64,000 nucleotides of DNA from Takashimella koratensis (GCA_003116875.1 BCKT01000004.1:1732891-1796890); one strand, 5' to 3'; counted from the stretch's first letter, positions 20,755-33,457 are shown. Numbers and translations: made by a program. The notes: generated by a model from the letters alone, not told the origin.

Positions 20755-22656
20755 ATGCTCGCGCTCACCGCCTTTGCCGCCCTCCTCGCCGTCGTCTCGG
20801 CTGCACCCACCAGCAAGCGCCAATCTGGCCTGCAGGTGATCAACAACTGCTACAACTCTGGTCAAGTTGCATTGACCTTTGATGGTGAGTGAACCGGTGG
20901 CAACTCATCTGGTGCTGTTCGGTTCCCACTTGCAGCTGTCCACATGTCCACCTATGTGTATACCCCTCTCCATCAGTCTTGGTCATGATTGCATCGTGCG
21001 GTCATCAAGCCTGCTCTACTCAACTTGTCCCAACTCAAGCTTACCCCTTCGTGATCCATCGCTGACCATCGCAGACGGGCCTTACATCTACGAGAGCAAC
21101 GTCGCCTCTGACCTCGGGTCGAACAAGGGTACCTTCTTCCTCAATGTGAGTGTGCTTTTGGCCGCTTCTGTCCCATGATCCACTGTCCACGGCCATCGCT
21201 GACCAGGTCTTTTTCCTAGGGAAACAACTACGCGTGCATCTACGACCACTACCAGACCATTCGAGACCTGCACGCCGCGTGAGTCTCTTTGTCTCTCCTA
21301 TCTCGCGCCTCCTGTTCATGCAGTGTCGGTGCCATGTTCGACAGTTGGTCGGTTGGTAGATGAGCGGCGGTGTTGGTGGCTGCACACGTCCACCTTTCCT
21401 TTTCACTACTCGCTTCTGGATCCAAGAGGTGGTTCCGCGTCTCTTGGCGTGGCGCCACTCGTTTCAAGATTGCACCGACCGTGCAACAATGCCCCCTGCT
21501 CCCTGCCGCCCTACCCACTACACTTTCACTTTTACCTCTGCATGCCCGTCTCTATCCCTGTTCCTGTCTCCCCGGCCTGAAAGTTTCTCCGCTAACACTT
21601 TCTCGCCCTCCTCGGTTCCTATCGCTCCCCTTCTACATTCCACCAACGCGTCACGTCTTCGCTACCTCCCTCACCCTCTTCCATCCTCCTCCGCTCCTCT
21701 CGCTCGCTCGCTCGCTCGCTGCGATCGTCTCGCTTCAGTGGACACACCCTCGGCTCGCACACGTGGGACCACGCAGACTTGACGACCCTCGACTACAACG
21801 GGATCAGCTCTGAGCTTTCCAAGGTTGAAGACGCGTTTGTCAAGATTCTCGGCCTCAAGCCGCTCTATGTGAGTCTGCGCGCGCCGGGGATTTATTGAGC
21901 CTGGGCGGAGGGGTGGTAGGGCGGGGAGATTTATTTTGATGGTTCGCGTTTGGGCGGCTTGGCAGGGGCGCGCGGGTCAAGGATGGTTTAGGATCAGGCA
22001 CTGACATTGAAAACTCTTGAAACCACCTACGCATTCCTGAAACGCTCATTTCGGCTCCATCTCATCACGTCCGCCCATCCCACTCACCTCTCCTCAACTC
22101 GCCCAACCCTCCCACATCTTCCCACACTTCGCCACACTTGACTTTGCTCGTCGTCGGTCGCAGTTCCGGCCACCTTACGGCAGCTACAACGACCTTGTCC
22201 TCCAAGTCCTCTCTGACCGAGGCTACAAGAAAGTCTTCCTCTGGTCTGACGATATCGGAGACGCGAACGGCGAGTCGGTCTCGTACTCTGAGAACGTGTA
22301 CGATGGGATCATTGGAAACTACCCCAACCCTCACCTCGTCTTGGACCACAGCACCATTGAGACGAGTGAGTACTGTTTCGGCTTGTCGGCTTGTAGGCTT
22401 GTCGGCTTGTCGACTTGTCGGCGTAGAGCTACCTCGCCGCCAACCTCAATATCTTGTTTCTTTCATGGATTGTTTCTGCACACGGAAGGCTGACCTCGCC
22501 TCAGCCTCATCTACCGTGCTCCCTTACGCGATCCCCAAGCTCGAGGGCGCCGGGTACCAGATTGTCGCGGTCGACACGTGTCTCGGTGGCGATGGCGAGT
22601 GGCCGTACGTCTATGTCGGCGAGCCCGGAGAGCCTGATGGCTCGTGGACTTGTTAA
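20755..22656 (+). CDS. Secreted CE4 polysaccharide (chitin) deacetylase
   Basis: Carbohydrate esterase family 4 (NodB fold) removes acetyl groups from chitin or related sugars in the cell wall. Exons: 20755-20884, 21075-21145, 21220-21278, 21739-21868, 22164-22365, 22505-22656, 247 residues. A signal peptide (about 1-17, LTAFAALLAVVSA) is followed by a Kex2-like SKR site. CE4 motifs are complete: TFDDGP (catalytic base and metal Asp, about 42-46, split by intron 1), SHTWDH (metal His, about 93-98) and RPPYG (about 132-136). LSDRGYKKVFLWSDDI is the usual motif-4 region. There is no GPI anchor signal or chitin-binding module, so this is a minimal secreted catalytic domain. Intron 3 (460 nt) is unusually long and CT-rich, with GCTC repeats, and intron 5 carries GCTTGTCG-like repeats. 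Confidence 0.92.
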
Positions 22657-23018
22657 GTACACATGATCAGTGGACCCGCCGAGCAGTAAAAGCTGTGAAT
22701 GCTCTCAAGTCTGGGTACGAATGTTGGAAATCGAGGACAGTGAGAATCAAAGCACGTTGCAAAGTTGTTTGTAGTGCCAGTGCTGGACAATGACGAGCCT
22801 CGTATCGAAAGGGGCGAGAGAACATTGTGGTCCCAATCAGGTTTAAGCGCGACACACACGAACAATGAGAATGGTAGGAGGCTAGGTAGGTATAATTAGT
22901 TTGAATCCAGTCCAGTCCAATGTGAATGCATGTAGCCGTATCTTGTCAGGTATCACGATGATTTGCGAAATCGACCGAATCGACAAAAGAGATTGTTTGT
23001 TACCTCTCTATCCGGACT

Positions 23019-26000
23019 TTAGCTATCCCCAGCATCCTCGTTATCTTGCTCGCGCGCCTCGTCGTCCTCCTCGTCCTGCGCTTGCTGGTTCCGCGACAAC
23101 GTTGCCTCGGGCGGGATGATTCCAGCGGTACTGTTGAGTAAGGGAAAAGAGGGGGTAGTGTCAGTCGTGATCATTGGCGCATATGGACAGCGAGACGAGT
23201 CGAGGTGTTCACTCGGATTGCCTGGACGATTGTATACTTGTACTCACTTGAGAAAGGAGAGAGCGGTGCCTTTGCTGCAGTCCATTTGTCGAATCCACTT
23301 GTGGAACCTGTCAATCGTCAACTCGGGCAACCCTTATCCGCAATCCCCCTACCCCCCACCACCACCCCCGCTCCCTTACTCGCGCCGTACCCTTCCCGTC
23401 CTCCCATTCACTTGTCTATCCCCTTCCTCATGCTATTCACCGCTTCACGTCCCACCCCTGGTCCACTTACACATGCGTCTCCAACTCATCCTGCCTCAAC
23501 CGCTCATAAATCCACTTGACCTTGAACGCGTGCATTTCCTCCTTGTAAACAGTCAAATCCACATCTTCCCTACTATCCGCATGCGACTGTTGCCTTGCCC
23601 GAACATTGTAACGATCGAATTTAGGTTGGTCGAGTAAAAGACCAAGAGGTGGAGCTTTAGGGATATGAATACGTTTCGTCCCTGCGAAACCAAAGGGGGT
23701 TAGCTAGCTCGGAACGTAAGAACGGGAAAGGGAAGAGAGAAAAGTTGAGAGAGTGAGAGTCGGCTTTATGAGAAATTGCGAGAAAACGATGGATGTGTGC
23801 ACAGATCGGTAGAGAATGAGAACCAGGACTCACCGAAAGAGTCGGTGATGAGGGAAGGGGGAGACCCAGTTCGGCAAGCGAGCATAGCCATGGACATCAT
23901 CTTGCGCTGCGATTCGAATTCCAAGTCAGTCCATCCCCATCTCCTCTCGTGGTCAGTCCACGCCCATCCCGATCGTCCCATCCCATCTCATTTTATCCCT
24001 CACACCATAACCCCGTTACTCACGATCTGGTGAAACATGAAACTCTGTCCATGGATAACAACCGAGATCCACTCAATCTCTCCATAAACCGCCGGGTCTT
24101 GAACCGTTAAGCTGAACATGTGCCTCTGCGCGGACCTGTCCTCGTACGGTTTACCAACGGTGTAATTGTGGAAGTTGCTATAGTGTACATCGTATGTCAG
24201 CGCCATGAACGCCTTGAGATATCGGGAGTTTGGGTTTGAACCTAAACTTGGACCTGGACTTGGAATTTCACTTACTGCGTGCCAGTGTACATCTTGACTA
24301 GGTCACGGAATCGTTGAAGAGTCTCGCTATCGATACGCCATTGTCGACGCCGTTCGTATTCTCCTCTCGCATGTGGGTCTGCCGGTGCGGTCTCTGTCTC
24401 GGCTCCGTCTCCCTTACTCTTACTCTCACCCTCACCCTCACCCTCACCTTCACCTTCACCGTCCGCCTTGCTCTCCGCCTTGGCGCCCTCGTCTCCCTTG
24501 GAGGCTTCACTGCCCTCCACGGCAGACTTGTCACGGCCCGCATGACCCTGACCTGCGTCGGCAAAGATAGCAGACTCGCCCAACGGACCTCGCCAACCAG
24601 GTGAGGACACGTCAAGTGCCGCACTGAGCGGGTCGTGAGAGGCCGGAGGGAGGAGACAGTATGAAGGAAGGAGGTATTCGTAGACTCTCGAATCGCACGC
24701 GCTGTCGGGCGGGGAAGAAGACCACGCGGAAGACGAAGGAGGGAGGGATGAGTGAACAACCGAGTTAGAGATAATATGCGTCAGCTGGAAGAATAGGTAC
24801 AGGGAGTCTAGCGACCTAACAGAGAGAATAGGGGGAAAGATTGGAATGACTCTCAAACTCACGTCCTAGCTTGAAAAGATTTCATGACGCGCACAAAACC
24901 CCACATCCTGATTTGGTCAGGGAGGAACGAGTTGACGTGTTCAGTGAGTGAGGCGACACCTTCGGGCACCGGGGCGTCGACGATGAGTTTGATGGAGAGG
25001 CTGTGAATCGCCAAGCCCGAACCGAGAAGTGTTGAGTGAAGAGTGTGAAGCGTGGAGCGTGGGGCAGTGAGACAGTGAGACAGTGAGACAGTGAGACAGG
25101 GAGACCAAGAAGTCAGAGAGCGTCCATGGAAAGAGCGAGTTACGACTATGATTCCTTGCACTTACCAATTCCCTGCGGCGTGAACACCTGCGTCTGTCCT
25201 AGCCGCACGCTGAATATCCACCTAACCACGATCAAGATCAGCTACGACCCCCACCACCTTTCCATCCACACATCCACATTTACACTATCCCAACCCCCGT
25301 TTCCTCTGCGTACTCCCTCTACCGCCTCAGGGCTCGGCGCTCACCTTCCTCGGGTCCTCGGCGTTGTCAGGCGAGATCGCACCGGCCTTGACGAGTGCGT
25401 CGAACAGGTCTCCCTCGATAGTCTTGGCTTCGTGTCGTTGACTGTGCGGGGAAGAGAGATATTAGCATAACTCGAGTCTCTTGATCTCTTGAATACGTTT
25501 GACTACGATCTCTACCGGTCAAACGAGGAAAGGGGAACTGTGGGAGGGGTGATAAATTTGAGGTGGATAGTGGATAGTGGATAGTGGATAGTGCTGGGAA
25601 GAGCTGCAAAGAGCTGAAGACGAATACTAAACCCTTCACAGAGACACTCACATTTGCATCCCCGAGTAACCCGTTCCGCAATACCCCATCAAAACAGCAA
25701 CTTTCTTCTTGGGCAACCTCTTCTCCTTCTCCCCATCTGCATCTTCATCTCCATCTTCCTCCTCGTCCTTCCTCCCTCGGCCTCGTACCCAGCCTTCGCT
25801 GTTCCCTCGCCCGTTCTTGCCGCTGGTGGGTGTGGTGGTGGTGTTATTCGCGCCTTCTTCTTCGTCCATTGTCGATCCAGCTTCTCCACCGGGTATGGAA
25901 ACGTTCGATTTACCCATGCCTTTCTTATCAAACCAGTCTCGTTTACTGATCTTCTTGTCTCGCCCACTTCGACCACCATCTCGAGTGTCTCGCGAGTCAC

Positions 26001-26343
26001 GGCTGTCACGGTTGTCACGGCCCTTGCCCTTACCACGGGCAAAACGGTCGTGGCTGTGGTCGTGTTTCTGGCCGCTGGAACCAAGGTTCATCGCTTCTTC
26101 TTCGTCCATCGCGACGACACTGGTAGCGGTAACAGCAGGTGCAGCAGGTGCAGCTGGTGCAGCTGGGGTGGTAGCGGTAGACGTAGCAGAGGGAGCGTCG
26201 GTATCCTCGGTCGATAAGTGCGCGCGCTTGCTAGCTGGCTCAACAGACTCAGCACCACCTCCAGCACCAGCACCGTCAGCCCTTTCGGTGGCTTCGACGT
26301 CTGTCGGCAGAGACCGTTTGTTGGACTCTTCGGTTGCGCTCAT
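23019..26343 (-). CDS. PUS1: tRNA pseudouridine synthase Pus1 (TruA family)
   Basis: Pus1 isomerises uridine to pseudouridine in nuclear tRNA, U2 snRNA and mRNA. Ten exons on the minus strand: 25652-26343, 25345-25441, 25166-25221, 24863-25000, 24276-24701, 24024-24177, 23834-23906, 23471-23681, 23248-23307, 23019-23130; 672 residues. Signatures are [16 protein letters not shown] at the domain start, [11 protein letters not shown] with the catalytic Asp (about 273), [23 protein letters not shown] and [14 protein letters not shown]. The 200-residue N-terminal extension is charged and nuclear-localisation-like (RD repeats). An acidic insert with alternating G and E sits between RVYEYLLP and GTHNFHNYT. 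Introns 1 and 3 hold tandem repeats (four GGATAGT; four CAGTGAGA). The end is acidic (EEDDEAR). The 3' end faces that of the deacetylase gene 363 bp away. Confidence 0.95.
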
Positions 26344-26591
26344 CACGAGTTATTGCAGTAGGTGAGTAATAATGGATAGGTGAAGGGTACGAAGTGGACG
26401 GAAAAAAATTGGAGCGAGGACAGGTTGAATTTGAACCTCCACCCTCCACTCTGAGCGTGGATCCAGCCAGCCTCCACCGTAGATAGTCTTCCGAACCTGG
26501 TCGAAGCAAGAGACGCGATTCCTCATGCAACAGACAACATTATACATAAGATACAGCATGATACGCCTGACCACACCTCTCAGTCACAAGA

Positions 26592-28624
26592 CTACTTGCC
26601 CTTCTTCCCAGGTGACTTGAAAAACGTCGTGATGGAGGGTTGCTACCAACCATCAATTTGTCAGCCTACCACATTCCTTCCCCATTCGTTTACACCAGTC
26701 CCGGTATTGCTCACCTCTCTCGACTTTGGTGGGCTCGCACGGCGAATCACTTTTGTTTGTCTCCCGCCTCGCTTCTCAACTGGGCTAGCGCTAGGCTGAA
26801 CCTTCGTAGATCCTTGTGAAGCTTGGCTTGCGGTTGCTTCTTCGTTGCGTTTCCGTTTCCCTCCGCCACCACTCTCGCTCTTGACGTCTTTCCTATCTTC
26901 CTCTGATGGCGAGGTGAGCACTGGATCATCCTCTTCCTCCTTCACCTCTTCATTTTCCTTGACTCTATCTTCCCTCTCCCCACTATCCTCTTTCTTGACC
27001 TTCCCACCCGCCCCGTTACCCGGATTCGGCGCGTTCGAATCGTCTCCTAACCCTTTCTCCAGATCCCATGGCTCCACCTTGCTCTCGATGCCCTCAGCCT
27101 CGTCTTTGGTCACACGACTGCCGTGCTCTGGCTTCCCAGCTTTTGGCTTCGCAGGTGACGGTTGTTGCTTCTGGAAGAAAGACTTGATACCGTCGGCCCG
27201 TTCAGAGACGGGTTGGATGAACGTAGGCGACGAGTGGCCGATCTTTCCGACTTCAGGCGGGACGGGGTAGCTACGTCTCACAGTTAACAGTGGCTCATGA
27301 CCGGTCTCTATGCTAGCTCAGGTATGACATTCCAACTCACCAGTCCAACCCGCTTGTACTTTTCAGCAACTCCCCGGTCCCTCCTTTCCCTTCTTCCCAC
27401 CCCTTGGCCACCCCCAAATCCAACCACCGAACGATATCTTCCTCGTTTGTGAGTGCGACCGGCATGCGATCATGCAACCACCCAATATCCTTGGCCGGGA
27501 TCGTGGTGAGTATCGTAAATGTCGACAGCGGGATCGGGTTGCCGGTCGGGTAGGGTTCACGGGTATCTGTTGGGTCATCTGGGTTGGGTTGGAACTTGGA
27601 GGCAACGGGGGAAAGGTAGGTGACAGTGTCCCAGAGACCGGCGAAGAAGATGATCTCGGGGTCGGAGGGGGAGGGAGGTTTGGTGTCGGAGGAAGAGGGT
27701 TTGAGGTCGGCCGAGGAGGAAGAGGGAGGAGAATGGAGCCGAGTGAAGTGAGCGATCTTGGTCGTTCCCTTCTTCTGCCATTCGTAGTATCTGTGACCGT
27801 GGTGTAAATGCGTCAGTATTCAAACGACGAGAGTCAACAAGTATCTAAGGCCTGGGAGGTACCCACCCTTGGGCAGGGATAATACATCGATGAGTTCCCT
27901 TGAGAGCGTTCCACATCCCGCCTGCTGACGGATCGCTGAATCAAGAGGTCAACTATCATCACCTTACCGGACTTTTGTCATCCTCTGTATCCCACTATCG
28001 GCTAGAATCACGCTGCGATCTCGATACTCACATGAGAGCCTCCGACCTTGCGTTGATGGTGTTCAATGGACCTGTCGGCGGGTGTTTCGTCCAATGCGGG
28101 ATAAGACCCCATTGCCTACCCCGGAGAAAACTCATCAGCCTCTGACCCAAGATCGACCTGTCCTTCCTTCCGAGGTAGGTTATCATGATTGTTCACTTAC
28201 ATTGTCTCGATCATTGCGAGGCCCTCGTCACCGTCTCGGATGATCACGGGCGCTCGCTGTTTCGGCGCAAGGTTGAAACTGAGTGGAAGAGTCATCCATG
28301 AGAAAGTCAATCAGCTATCTGCTCATCACCAAGCCGACAAGCAGCACCACTGCTATTCACTCACCTTGGTCGAAAGTCCTGAGGCCGGTTCCAACGTACA
28401 TCTCCACCTCTCAACCTCTGCACTCGGTCTCTTGCCCCTCCTCTCCCACCACCACCACCACCACCACCACCTCTGCCTCTTCCTCTACCTTCGCCACCCT
28501 CCTCATCTCCATCTTCACCGCCACCCCCGCGCCGTCGTAGTCTTCGATAAATGTCTGGATACCTCTCTTCTATCGCGTCCAGTAACGCCTCGTCGCCTAA
28601 GCCCAGCGCGTACCTCCCACACAT
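26592..28624 (-). CDS. HMCES: HMCES / SRAP abasic-site crosslinking protein with PIP-box tail
   Basis: SRAP proteins shield abasic sites in single-stranded DNA at replication forks by forming a covalent link through Cys2. Exons: 28365-28624, 28201-28278, 28032-28115, 27867-27935, 27341-27790, 26715-27270, 26592-26642; 515 residues. Key residues are visible: MCGRY (Cys2), NTINARSE (Asn about 134, Arg about 136), GYYEW (Glu about 167) and LHDRMPV (His about 270). I chose the ATG at 28624 because Cys must follow the initiator; an in-frame ATG at 28660 would bury it. The long C-terminal extension is disordered and charged. It holds IKSFFQKQ and, in the 51-nt last exon, QPSITTFFKSP, a canonical PCNA-interacting box (QxxIxxFF). 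PUS1 follows 249 bp downstream. Confidence 0.94.
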
Positions 28625-28832
28625 TGCTTGAGTATCGTTCAGAGTAGAGTAGTCAACCATTCTTCCAAAGTGAAATCGCGGTTACTGGATCGGTTGGGCC
28701 AGTCACGTGCTCTCCACGTGGTCGTCACGATGATACCTGAAAATCAATGTCTGGAAAATCCAACTTTCGGCCAAGTTAGGATACCTCACAGGACAAGTCT
28801 CAAGACAAAGAATCAGCTCGACACAGCGAAGC
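28625..28832. promoter_or_regulatory. Shared divergent promoter of HMCES and the MYST gene, two CACGTG boxes
   Basis: These 208 bp separate the two start codons. CACGTG occurs at 28704-28709 and 28715-28720, 11 bp apart, close to one helical turn. This fits cooperative bHLH binding, which is an inference. Confidence 0.6.
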
Positions 28833-31800
28833 ATGCCCAGTATCGGTTCGAGGCAGGTCCCAGGCTCTCACGTGAATGGATCCGGAGCGGGTCCAAGCGA
28901 AGCAGCCAGGACGCAGTCGGCGCGTGGAGTTGAGGTTGTTATTGGGCGAACTTACTGGATCACTCGAGGTCATGGTCCCGCACGTACGTTGAGATTCTAC
29001 TACATTCCTCTCCCCTCCCTCTCAGACGAACCTCTGCCTAACATCCCTCTGATCCCACGCACCCCTCTTCTCCTCGCTACATACACGCTCTTACGCCACC
29101 CTTCGGCCACACAGGCGAAGCCACCGCCGTCGACTGCCGAACTACCAAACTCGGCACTCGCGAAGTGTACATCTCCTTTCTAGGCCAAGACAAACGACTC
29201 GATTCGTGGGTTCCTCTCGATCAGATTGGTAGCGAGGTTACTCCTACGGCAGGTGGAAGTAGGAGCGGTGGGGAACTAAGTGGGAGTAAAAGACGTGGAG
29301 AGGAGAATGGCGAGCAAAGTGCGGAGGGGGCGGGACCATCCAAGGTGGACGATACGGGGAAACGGAAACGAGATTTGGCGGTGAGTACCTGTGCGCGTTG
29401 CCCGTCTTGCTTTTCTGTCACGGTTCTTTATCCAACGTGTGTTCTTCACGCTCCGCTCTCTCCAGCGGACTCACGGTAGCCAATGCAGGATCAAGAGCAG
29501 TTCCCTGACCCTTACAGGATCTCGGAGACGACTTCGCTAAACCAGGAACCACAACCACCCCTAGTGGTCGACGAGGTGAAGCGTCTCCGTCTGCACCGTC
29601 AACCCCAGAACGTGAACACGCAAGTATGACGCGTGTCCGTAATTTCGAGGACACGAGGTTTGGAGAGTACCTCATCAAGACATGGTCAGTTATCGTGACC
29701 CAACTCTCCATGGTCCAGTTGCCTACAACATAAGATCTCGTCTCTCCTTTTTTGGTCTGTTTTCCGCTCAGCGTTGTAAGCCGCGCTGACTGGCGTAGGT
29801 ACTTTTCCCCTTATCCTATGCCAACCGACGATGCCGCGCCAACTTCCAACTCTCGTCTCCCCACCTCCACACCCACCGCCGGTTCCTCCACTCGCCGACC
29901 ACGAGCATCCGATCCGGCCCCTCGAGCCCGGGGGATCAGCGAAGACGACGCGGACGTACCACACAACTCTCACTTGCAGTCTCATCTAAACCCACAGGGG
30001 CAAGGGCAGCATCGGCCGGGTCAAGGAGGAGGGCTGGCGACCAGGAGCGCGAGTGAGATGTTTGCTGCCGGGGTAGGGAAGGGAGGGGATGGAGCCCGTG
30101 GAAGGCTTTGGGTCTGCGATGTGAGTGCTCCCGGATGAAGCGTTGAGAAGGGAGTGGATAGGGGAAAGAGGGTGAGGAAGGCAGTGGTGTATAGGAGGAA
30201 GAAGGGGAAATAGGGAGATGGTCTGGGGATCAACGGGAAGACGCTAACCCTTGACCAGTTGTGTTTCAAGTACATGCGCACTCGAGCAGGCTGGGACAAA
30301 CATATCGTGAGCTCACTGAGACCAACGACCGCGCCTTTGTCCAGTTGGGACGATACCAGTTTCGATATATAAAGCTGATTTAGCTGCTCTTGCCACCTGG
30401 TTCGACAGAATTATTGTACTCAGCTCACACCACCGGGAAGGAGAGTGTACCAACGTGGTAGTTATACGATCTGGGAAGTGGACGGCGCGAGCGCGACAGT
30501 GAGTCTGAGCATCTGTACCTCTCCACCATACTTACAACTGTCCCTGCTGTGAAATCGAGGCACGCGTACTCGTCGTGCTAACCCGACATCATATAGCTCT
30601 ATTGTCAGAATCTCAGCCTGTTTGGTAAACTCTTCATCGACCACAAGGTACGTCGAGCTTCCTCTCAGACCTTAATTGAGAACTCTGTTCGGATACGAAA
30701 CTGACTGCCATCCCTCTGGTATTTACGCACAGTCGGTGTTCTTCCACGTGGAGAACTTCATGTTCTACGTCGTTTGCGACGCGGCCACGTCTCGGCGAGA
30801 CCAAGTCATGGCGTTCTTCTCCAAAGTACGTCGACTTTGAACAATCCTACCACCATCGCCTACCACCACGCCGTTGCCAGAAACTCCTCGAATCGTACCA
30901 GATACTAACCCATTCCAACTGTTTAGGAAAAGTTCTCATACGATGACTACAACTTGGCTTGTATCGTCACTTTCCCTCCGTTTCAAAACCGTGGATTCGC
31001 CAAACTCTTGATCGAATTCAGTAAGTCTCAGTGCCTCTCGCCCGGTTTTCGCCTCGCCCCCCCCTACCCTCTACGTCTCACTCTCATCACCTCGACTATC
31101 AACTGACCCATTTACTCAGGCTACTACCTCACCCGCCATCCCTCCACTCGTCCCGCCTCTCACTCCCCCGGCACACCCGAACGTCCACTCTCCGACCTCG
31201 GGTTGAAGGGATACACATCTTACTGGGTCTCGGTCGTCCTCCGTCTTTGCCGCCAGCTGCTGGAGACCGCGCCGCTGGTGAAGACACCGCATGTGGGAGA
31301 GGCGGCGGTGTCGCCTGTGAAGACGCCGGGGAGGGAAGGGGGGAGGAGTTTGAGGACGCGCAAGGTTGCGAGTGGGGAAGAAGGAGAGAAAGTGGTCATT
31401 AACGGTGTTGGTGAGTGATGGTCAAGGGAATATGTGGTGGATGGTGTGACCTAGTAACTGAAGTGGGCAAGGGTGGTCACGAGTGGACAGAGTGGTGTGT
31501 ATTCTTGTGCTGATGTCGATTATTCAGAGGTTGAGAAGAAAGCACTCGCGATCAAGGGACAACACTCAATTACTATGACGCTTTCAAGTCTTGCGAAAGC
31601 TTGCCATATCCGAGTCGATGACGTCGCGCTCACCCTCTCCGAACTAGGGTTCCTCGCTCACCGCCGGCGTATTGAGTCGTCTGGTGACCTGTCAACTCGG
31701 GGTGCTCGGAAGCGGGCGCGGGAGGATCATACTTGGAGGAACGGGGACGAGGATGATAGTCGTGTGAATGAAGCGGAAGGAGAAGGCGATGAAGACGGGG

Positions 31801-31937
31801 ATGTGGTGGATGAAGTGGATCTGGGAGAGTGGAAGGACGTACAGGTGGTTATAAGTAGAGAGGCGGTAGATGAGGCGTGGGAGAAATGGAGAGTGAAGGA
31901 GAAAGGGGTGTTGGATGAGGCTTATGTGTTGCTGTGA
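28833..31937 (+). CDS. MYST-family histone acetyltransferase with chromo-barrel domain
   Basis: MYST enzymes acetylate histone tail lysines, mainly H4. Eleven exons: 28833-28983, 29115-29380, 29518-29684, 29799-30120, 30259-30306, 30409-30498, 30597-30647, 30733-30825, 30927-31020, 31120-31410, 31528-31937; 660 residues. Order: chromo-barrel (about 33-90, YISFLGQDKRLDSWV), MYST start (RVRNFEDTRFGEYLIKTWYFSPYP), C2HC zinc finger (CDLCFKYMRTRAGWDKHINYC), LFGKLFIDHK, catalytic Cys about 407 (NLACIVTFPPF), acetyl-CoA loop QNRGFAKLLIEFSY, then GTPERPLSDLGL with the catalytic Glu. About 100 disordered residues are inserted between YFSPYP and the zinc finger. The divergent TFPPFQNRGFA loop makes the choice between Esa1, MOF/KAT8-like and Sas2 uncertain, so no symbol is given. 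Confidence 0.92.
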
Positions 31938-32403
31938 CTGAGGTGATGAGGGAGGGACGGAGAAGGAGAAGGAAAAGGGGTAGGGAGGGGAGGTTGTGAA
32001 ATGCGCAGTAATGCGAATGAGTAGGCAGATAAAGGGAAAACCTAAACCGACGACCTGTGCCATGGATCTACTTGAACTCCGAGCGCTACTCGTGCTCGTC
32101 AATACGGCGTGATGCATGGCCGTCGCAGAGGATCCGACAGCGAGGCCCAGTTCTAGTCCTAGTTCTAGTCCGAGTCCGAGTCCCCCAACCAAGTCCATGG
32201 TCGTACGCCACGTTGGGAGAAATTCCGTCGAAAAATGCATCATAAAAAAATAATAAATATCGAAATTGGGATCAACCAACTGTTCGTCCATCCACCCATC
32301 ATAACCACCACCACCGTAACCACCACCATCGCATCCATCCTACTCCACTCTTGGCGACACTTGATTTCCCCATCCTCATTCTTTGATCTCCCGATCTGAT
32401 ACT

Positions 32404-33419
32404 ATGGAAGGAGAGACGGCTGCTGCGTTCGCTGTCTCGGCTGCCGTGGACCAGCCGGGCCCATCACGGACCGTGACTGTCGCCGAGGAGGCAGACGAGA
32501 TCAAGCTCGAGTCTGGCGAATCTGGCGAGCCTGGACCGGGGACGAATGGGATCGGCGCCAGCGGGGAACAGGAGACGAACGGCTCGAATGGGGTGAAAGT
32601 GGAAGGAGAGGGGGACGTGGAGATGGAAGAAGGCAAGGGACAACCAATCAATGGAGAGGCGGCGGAGGCGGAGGCCGAGGCCGAGGGAGAAATCAATGGG
32701 GAGAAAGAAACACAGTGCGAAACACTTTATCTGCAAAATTTGAACGAAAAAGTTCGGTTAGAAGGTAAGTCTGGTGTCCCAGGTCTCAATGTATGTGGAA
32801 GTGGATGGATCTGGACAAAGTGGAGATGGGCACTGGGCGCTGGGGCGTTAGGAGGTAGACGATGGGAGGGAATCCGGAGTAGTTTGTGTGGATGGGTGGA
32901 TGGGTGGGTGATGCCCGGGGTCGTCGGGTGACCGGCTCATTGGCTCATTGGCTCACTGGCTCAACCATCGGGATTGAGCTGACACTCCTCGTTCTTCGCT
33001 CCTTCTCGACTCAATTTGATCCACTGCGCTCGCTTGTGGTTCGCCTCGTTCTTCGCCTACTCGATTCGTTCGTTCGCTCGCTCGCTACGCTCGCTCGTTC
33101 ACTGGACGCAGTGATGAAAGAAACCCTCGCTACTTTATTCAAACCGTACCGCCCTCTCCTCCCCGTCATCGCGCACGGCAACATTCGAATGCGAGGTCAG
33201 GCGTTTGTGAGCTTTGCAGACTGTGAGGCGGCAGCCAAAGCGAAGAAGGATGTGAATGAGTTTCCACTTTACGGCAAGGCTATTGTAAGTGGTGTGAACC
33301 CAAACTTGACACGGGGACCCGGGGACCTGGACGGGTACAGGGAATGGCCATGGGTCGGGGGAGATTATCTGGTTGCTTGGTCGCCTTGGGGCTGGGGAAT
33401 ACCTGACCGATGGAGATAT

Positions 33420-33457
<38 letters not shown>

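Noticed and set aside
30121..30258. Reading through intron 4 of the MYST gene
   Set aside because: The frame stops at once, while removal joins CD to LCFKYMRTR and completes the C2HC zinc finger.
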